Positions 13,969 to 18,209 of a stretch of DNA of 18,209 bases are shown here, one piece after another. A program made the position numbers and the translations under genes. Origin of the DNA: JAGLSB01 sp023135955. GTDB lineage: Bacteria > Bacteroidota > Bacteroidia > Bacteroidales > GCA-2748055. Positions within the stretch are counted from its first letter, which is position 1. Each line of letters begins with the position of its first letter. Location of the stretch: assembly GCA_030673645.1 (NCBI GenBank), contig DAOVIO010000073.1, forward strand, positions 1 to 18,209. Reading direction: 5' to 3'. The notes beneath the pieces were generated by a model. The model made no database searches, was not told the DNA's origin, and saw nothing but the letters and a program-made list of their open reading frames with translations.

Positions 13969-14823
13969 ATGCAAAAATCAGCAATTCTAACATTATCATG
14001 CACCGATAAACCCGGTTTGGTTTCTCGTATTTCCGGTTTTATTCATTCTCACTTTGGAAACATTATTAGTTTGAATGAATTTGTAGACCAGAATTCAGGT
14101 ACTTTTTTTCTAAGGATTGAGTGGACCCTGGACCATTTTGAATTGACAGATGACGATCTAAAACTTGCTTTTAAAAAGGAAATGAGGGAAATCGATGCTA
14201 GCTGGGAGATTCATTTTTCTGATAGAAGACTCCGGATTGCACTATTTGTTTCTAAATATGACCACTGTATAAGGGATATATTATGGAGACATTCAATGGG
14301 CGAGTTTGATGTTGATATTCCTATCATTATTTCGAATCATATTGACATGGAGAAAATCGCAAACAGGTATCAGATTCCTTTTTATCATTTCCCTCTGACA
14401 AAAGAGAACAAGAAAAAGCAGGAAGATGCCGAAATAAGAATTCTTGAAGAAAATCAAATTCATACCATAATCTTAGCCCGATATATGCAAATTCTTAGTG
14501 CAGAATTTGTAGCCCACTACCCCAACCGAATAATAAATATTCATCACTCCTTTCTTCCTGCTTTTATAGGAGGGAACCCTTATCGACAGGCCTTTGAAAG
14601 AGGGGTGAAAATTATTGGAGCCACAAGCCATTTCGTTACCGGGGAGCTCGATGAAGGGCCAATTATCGTTCAGGAAACGGTGAATATTTCCCATAGAGAC
14701 AAGATTGACGACCTAATTCGTAGAGGTAGGGATCTGGAAAGAATGGTATTGTCAAAAGCAATTAAACTCCAAGCAGAAAAAAGAATTCTTGTATCAGGGC
14801 ATAAAACGGTTGTTTTTGAATAA
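13969..14823 (+). CDS. purU: Formyltetrahydrofolate deformylase
   Basis: Hydrolyses 10-formyltetrahydrofolate to formate and tetrahydrofolate, balancing one-carbon pools and feeding formate to PurT. The 284-residue length is standard. Residues 5-80 form an ACT regulatory domain (LTLSCTDKPGLVSRISGF), residues 88-284 the formyltransferase-type catalytic domain. The catalytic N-H-D set is N190 and H192 (INIHHSFLPAFIG) and D228 (ELDEGPII). It appears to be monocistronic: a near-leaderless promoter sits in front and a 155-bp gap with the atpD promoter follows, including a weak 7-bp A/T hairpin (14853-14870). Confidence 0.96.
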   Translation: MQKSAILTLSCTDKPGLVSRISGFIHSHFGNIISLNEFVDQNSGTFFLRIEWTLDHFELTDDDLKLAFKKEMREIDASWEIHFSDRRLRIALFVSKYDHCIRDILWRHSMGEFDVDIPIIISNHIDMEKIANRYQIPFYHFPLTKENKKKQEDAEIRILEENQIHTIILARYMQILSAEFVAHYPNRIINIHHSFLPAFIGGNPYRQAFERGVKIIGATSHFVTGELDEGPIIVQETVNISHRDKIDDLIRRGRDLERMVLSKAIKLQAEKRILVSGHKTVVFE

Positions 14824-14907
14824 TCCTCGTTAAATATAGGATTCTATTAGATTTTTTGTGTTTACAAAAATTTCAAATACAATTTTTGCAAAGAAAATAT
14901 CAGATAT

Positions 14908-14941
14908 TTGCTGCTTCACTTTCTAAAAAATATTAAATTTG
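14908..14941 (+). promoter_or_regulatory. Putative atpD operon promoter (-33 TTG, -7 TAAATTTG)
   Basis: TTG at 14908-14910 and TAAATTTG at 14934-14941 fit the Bacteroidota TTG/TAnnTTTG promoter with a 23-nt spacer, the long end of the usual range. Initiation near 14948 would give a leader of about 30 nt before the atpD ATG. Confidence 0.5.
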
Positions 14942-14978
14942 TCAGATGACCTTATATAAATGAGTAATTTTTAGATAA

Positions 14979-16487
14979 ATGGCAGATACAAAAGGAGAAA
15001 TAATTCAAGTAATTGGCCCTGTAGTTGATGTTAGTTTTGAAAAATCGGGCACAGACCTACCGAGTATTCATGACGCATTGGAAATAGAAAGAAATGATGG
15101 GAGCTCTCTTATTATTGAATGTCAACAACATATTGGCGAGCACACTATTCGTGCAATTGCCATGGATTCAACAGATGGTTTACAGAGAGGGATGGAAGTT
15201 ATTTCAACCGGATCGGCAATTAAAATGCCAATTGGTGATGATGTGCGGGGACGATTGTTGAATGTAGTAGGAAAATCCATTGATGGAATTGATCAGGTTA
15301 GTAATGAAGACGGATACGAGATTCATAGTAAATCCCCAAAATTGGAAGATCTCTCTACTGATACTGAAGTTCTTTTTACCGGTATTAAAGTAATCGATCT
15401 ATTGGAGCCTTATGTAAAAGGAGGAAAAATTGGACTTTTTGGTGGTGCCGGTGTTGGAAAAACGGTTATCATTATGGAGCTTATTAATAATATTGCTAAA
15501 AGATATTCAGGATTGTCTGTATTTGCCGGTGTAGGAGAAAGAACCCGTGAAGGCAACGATCTTTTAAGGGAGATGATAGAATCGGGAGTTATTAAATACG
15601 GTGAAGCTTTTGAGAAGAACATGGAAGAAGGGGGATGGGATCTCTCCTTGGTAGACAAGAAATTACTTAAGGAATCTCAGGCAACTCTTGTATTTGGACA
15701 AATGAATGAGCCTCCGGGAGCTCGTGCTACTGTGGCTTTATCAGGATTAACTGTTGCAGAAGCATTTCGCGATGGAGATGAAAAATCGGGCGGACGCGAC
15801 ATTCTCTTTTTTGTGGATAATATTTTCCGTTTTACGCAAGCCGGATCTGAAGTTTCTGCTTTACTTGGTCGTATGCCATCAGCTGTTGGTTATCAGCCAA
15901 CACTTGCAACAGAGATGGGTGTTATGCAGGAGAGAATTACGTCGACAAAACGCGGATCAATTACTTCCGTTCAGGCAATTTATGTGCCTGCTGATGACCT
16001 TACCGACCCAGCTCCTGCGACAACTTTTGCTCACCTGGATGCAACAACAGTTTTAAGTCGTAAAATTGCTTCTCTGGGAATATATCCTGCTGTTGACCCA
16101 TTAGATTCAACATCCAGAATTCTTTCGCCAGAGATTGTTGGTAAAGAGCATTACGAGACTGCGCAAAAAATCAAAGAACTTCTTCAGAGATATAATGAAC
16201 TTCAGGATATTATCGCTATTCTGGGAATGGACGAATTGTCTGATGAAGACAAACAAGCGGTACACAGAGCCAGAAGAGTTTCTCGTTTCCTTTCTCAGCC
16301 TTTCTTTGTAGCAGAGCAGTTTACTGGTATTCCGGGAAAACTTGTATCAATTGAGGACACTATTAAAGGCTTTAACATGATTATGGATGGTGAAGTTGAT
16401 GAATACCCCGAAGCAGCTTTTAATCTTGTTGGAACCATTGAAGAAGCAATTGAAAAAGGAAAGAAAATGATTGCAGAGGCGAAATAA
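14979..16487 (+). CDS. atpD: F1F0 ATP synthase subunit beta
   Basis: The catalytic beta subunit of the F1 head. The 502-residue length fits Bacteroidota versions. The Walker A loop is GGAGVGKT (155-162), the catalytic-site GERTREG follows at 186-192, and ALLGRMPSAVGYQPTLATEMG, the hallmark beta block, is intact. The N-terminal barrel starts GEIIQVIGPVVDVSF. The other F1F0 genes (atpA, atpG, atpB, atpE, atpF, atpH) are not in this window; a separate atpD-atpC pair is common in the phylum. It is the first gene of a rightward unit with atpC. Confidence 0.99.
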   Translation: MADTKGEIIQVIGPVVDVSFEKSGTDLPSIHDALEIERNDGSSLIIECQQHIGEHTIRAIAMDSTDGLQRGMEVISTGSAIKMPIGDDVRGRLLNVVGKSIDGIDQVSNEDGYEIHSKSPKLEDLSTDTEVLFTGIKVIDLLEPYVKGGKIGLFGGAGVGKTVIIMELINNIAKRYSGLSVFAGVGERTREGNDLLREMIESGVIKYGEAFEKNMEEGGWDLSLVDKKLLKESQATLVFGQMNEPPGARATVALSGLTVAEAFRDGDEKSGGRDILFFVDNIFRFTQAGSEVSALLGRMPSAVGYQPTLATEMGVMQERITSTKRGSITSVQAIYVPADDLTDPAPATTFAHLDATTVLSRKIASLGIYPAVDPLDSTSRILSPEIVGKEHYETAQKIKELLQRYNELQDIIAILGMDELSDEDKQAVHRARRVSRFLSQPFFVAEQFTGIPGKLVSIEDTIKGFNMIMDGEVDEYPEAAFNLVGTIEEAIEKGKKMIAEAK

Positions 16488-16524
16488 GTATTATATTTAT
16501 AAAGCATTGGTTTATCAAGAAAAT

Positions 16525-16591
16525 CAGCAACCAGAACCGAGCGCAGCGAGCTCAACGACTGAAAGGAGTTAAACCAGTAACCAGCAACCAG
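16525..16591. repeat. CAGCAACC-type repeat inside the atpD-atpC gap
   Basis: A 67-bp non-coding insert made of CAGCAACCAG, then ACCGAGCGCAGCGAGCTC and AACGACTGAAAGGAG, then CCAGTAACCAGCAACCAG, ending directly at the atpC ATG. The final 17 bp match the words at 3706-3720. It replaces the expected leader of atpC, leaving the only AGGAG about 23 nt before the start codon. Confidence 0.65.
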
Positions 16592-16834
16592 ATGAATCTT
16601 GAAATAATTACACCCGAAAAGAAGCTTTTCAATGGAGAAGTTAATATGGTTCAGCTACCGGGAACTAAGGGTTCGTTTGAAATTCTTAATAATCATGCTC
16701 CAATAATTTCCACGTTGGAGAAGGGGGTAATAAGAGTGAAGGACAAGGAAAGTGAAGTGTTAAATTTTGAAATACAAGGCGGAGTAATTGAAGCGAAAGA
16801 AAATAATATTATCGTTCTTGCAGAAGTTGTTTAA
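16592..16834 (+). CDS. atpC: F1F0 ATP synthase subunit epsilon
   Basis: The epsilon subunit links the F1 rotor to the F0 ring and inhibits wasteful ATP hydrolysis. At 80 residues it has only the N-terminal beta-sandwich (LEIITPEKKLFNGEV, then GTKGSFEILNNHAPIISTLEKGVIRV and a GGVIE strand) and lacks the C-terminal helical hairpin of E. coli epsilon (139 residues). Such short forms are usual in Bacteroidota. Its start codon follows directly on a repeat element, so there is no conventional ribosome-binding site. The next gene starts 4 bp after its stop. Confidence 0.95.
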   Translation: MNLEIITPEKKLFNGEVNMVQLPGTKGSFEILNNHAPIISTLEKGVIRVKDKESEVLNFEIQGGVIEAKENNIIVLAEVV

Positions 16835-16838
16835 AAAA

Positions 16839-17594
16839 ATGCTTCTGAAATATTCCCTTCTGGCAATTATTCTCCTGACAAGCTTATCGATGGAGAAGTC
16901 TTTCGGTCAGATTGTTAGGAAGTCAAAAATTGAATTTTATAGTAGCGACAGTCTCCTTCTTACTGCTGATCATTATTTCTCCAAAAAAGGAAATCAATAC
17001 ATTCTATTTTTTCACTCCGAAAACTCCAGCAGGGGTGAGTTTGATAATATAGCTAACAGATTTACTAAGATGCGTTATAATTGTCTGGCTGTTGATTTGA
17101 GAACCGGCAATAAGTATGGCTATATAAAAAATGAATCTGCAGAAAGAGCGTCCAGATCTAATGTCAAAAACAGCCTGATAAGCGGAGAAAAAGATATTCT
17201 TGCAGCGATAGAGTTTGCGCAATCACTAAGCAATAAGAATTTGATATTATTTGGTTCATCCTCTTCTGCATCTTTAAGTTTAAAAATCGCAGCCGAAATT
17301 AACAATATTGATGCGGTAATGGCTTTGAGTCCGGGTGAATATTTCAAACCCGAATTTGCCGTTCAGAATTTAATTCCTGATTTTAATATTCCAATATTTG
17401 TTGCAGGAAATAAGATAGAAGAACCATATCTGAATGATATGTTTTTTGAATTGAAGGAAGAATATAAGTCAATAGTAGATCCTGCCGATAATTCGGAAGG
17501 AAGGGGAACTGAGCTTCTTTCTCAGAATAATCCTGCCAATAATGAATACTGGATGGCGGTCCTAATCTTTATCAAATCGTTAAACCCGAATTAA
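16839..17594 (+). CDS. Exported alpha/beta-hydrolase-like protein
   Basis: A 251-residue protein with an N-terminal signal peptide (hydrophobic 4-16, ending SFGQ), so it acts in the periplasm or beyond. I chose the ATG 4 bp after atpC; a longer in-frame start lies inside atpC. The alpha/beta-hydrolase pattern is visible: strand and oxyanion region YILFFHSENSSRGEF (54-68), nucleophile elbow FGSSSSAS (138-145, S141) and the late acid strand PIFVAGNKIEEPY. The elbow is GxSxS rather than GxSxG, and where relatives have a catalytic His near the end (HGxxLL-type) there is GRGTELL (221-227), so catalysis may be altered or lost. The substrate is unknown. It is tightly packed between atpC and a glycosyltransferase gene. 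Confidence 0.75.
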   Translation: MLLKYSLLAIILLTSLSMEKSFGQIVRKSKIEFYSSDSLLLTADHYFSKKGNQYILFFHSENSSRGEFDNIANRFTKMRYNCLAVDLRTGNKYGYIKNESAERASRSNVKNSLISGEKDILAAIEFAQSLSNKNLILFGSSSSASLSLKIAAEINNIDAVMALSPGEYFKPEFAVQNLIPDFNIPIFVAGNKIEEPYLNDMFFELKEEYKSIVDPADNSEGRGTELLSQNNPANNEYWMAVLIFIKSLNPN

Positions 17595-17597
17595 AAG

Positions 17598-18209
17598 ATG
17601 AAGTTTCTGCTTCTTCGTTTCAGTTCCATTGGAGATATCGTCCTTACTACTCCGGTAATTCGTTGTTTAAAACAACAATTTGAAGGTGCGGAAATTCATT
17701 TTATTGTAAAAAAACAATATGCCGATATATTAAAACACAATCCGTATATCGATAAATTGTGGTTGTTGGATAATAATATGGCTGAGCTTATATCAGATTT
17801 AAAAGATACAAAGATTGATTTTGTAATTGATCTGCATAAGAATTTACGAACTTTCAATATTAAACGAAAGCTAAAACTGAAAGCTTTTCCTTTCAATAAA
17901 ATTAATATAGAAAAATGGTTAATGGTTAATTTCAAAATTAATCGTTTACCCGAAGTTCATATTGTGGATAGATATATGGAAACTCTTAGAAGTTTTCAGG
18001 TTGTTAATGACAATGCAGGACTCGATTATTTTATAGGAAAGGAAGATGAAAAATTACCTGAGGAGATAAGATCGCAGATCCCTGATAAATTTATCAGCCT
18101 TGTTATTGGCGCTCAGCATAACACAAAAAAAATGCCTGCAGAAATGTTGGCGAAAATCTGCTCCCTGATTAATCATCCCATTATTATTCTGGGAGGGCCC
18201 TCAGACAGC
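17598..18209 (+). CDS. Family 9 glycosyltransferase (heptosyltransferase-like), partial
   Basis: The first 204 codons of a gene that runs off the window edge. The start MKFLLLRFSSIGDIVLTTPVIRCL is the hallmark GT9 N-terminus, with catalytic D13 in SSIGD. DFVIDLHKNLRT (74-85) follows, and the second Rossmann domain opens at ISLVIGAQHNTKKMP (166-180) with IIILGGPSD (195-203). Relatives transfer heptose or other sugars to the lipopolysaccharide core at the cytoplasmic face of the inner membrane. It starts 3 bp after the hydrolase-like gene, so the two appear co-transcribed, probably with atpDC. Confidence 0.93.
   Translation, partial: MKFLLLRFSSIGDIVLTTPVIRCLKQQFEGAEIHFIVKKQYADILKHNPYIDKLWLLDNNMAELISDLKDTKIDFVIDLHKNLRTFNIKRKLKLKAFPFNKINIEKWLMVNFKINRLPEVHIVDRYMETLRSFQVVNDNAGLDYFIGKEDEKLPEEIRSQIPDKFISLVIGAQHNTKKMPAEMLAKICSLINHPIIILGGPSDS

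Overview
The window looks like a chromosomal segment from an AT-rich member of the Bacteroidota, probably in the broad Bacteroidales/Marinilabiliales group (the order is inferred). The signs are type IX secretion (T9SS) sorting tails on two ORFs, several matches to the Bacteroidota -7 promoter element TAnnTTTG, a DUF4271-hemD pair, an 80-residue atpC directly behind atpD, and little use of Shine-Dalgarno sites.

Layout. 1-1320: secreted metallophosphoesterase with a T9SS tail. 1321-1892: gene-free AT-rich spacer. 1893-3401: two-gene unit of an unrecognised 116-residue protein and a soluble CBS-domain histidine kinase. 3538-3711: small ORF cut short by an intergenic repeat. 3754-6691 (minus): two-gene unit encoding a NapC-type tetraheme cytochrome fused to an SUMF1-like domain, then a Tat-exported, probably lipid-anchored Gfo/Idh/MocA oxidoreductase. 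6757-6998: two kinds of tandem repeat. 7050-7561 (minus): ParE/RelE-type toxin-antitoxin pair. 7802-9870 (minus): rnpA, hemD and a DUF4271 membrane protein, with a good terminator between hemD and rnpA. 9960-11626 (minus): dtd, a MazG-like pyrophosphohydrolase and deoC in one compact unit. 11852-11973: palindrome-rich non-coding element. 11989-12835: single-domain asparaginase-like protein and a TraR/DksA zinc-finger protein. 12862-13893 (minus): remains of two genes, a DUF1566 protein with a T9SS tail broken by a deletion, and a small CxxC protein missing its start. 13969-14823: purU. 14979-18209: atpD, atpC, an exported alpha/beta-hydrolase-like protein and the start of a family 9 glycosyltransferase, all closely spaced.

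Most of the window is housekeeping: tRNA processing and proofreading, heme synthesis, deoxyribose salvage, one-carbon metabolism and ATP synthase. The parts most worth a second look are the cytochrome/SUMF1 fusion with its exported oxidoreductase, which could be an extracytoplasmic redox module, the CBS kinase pair, and several unrelated non-coding repeats that have inserted between genes. One repeat supplies the stop codon of a truncated gene and a related one sits between atpD and atpC. I found no phage, CRISPR array, transposase, rRNA or tRNA.
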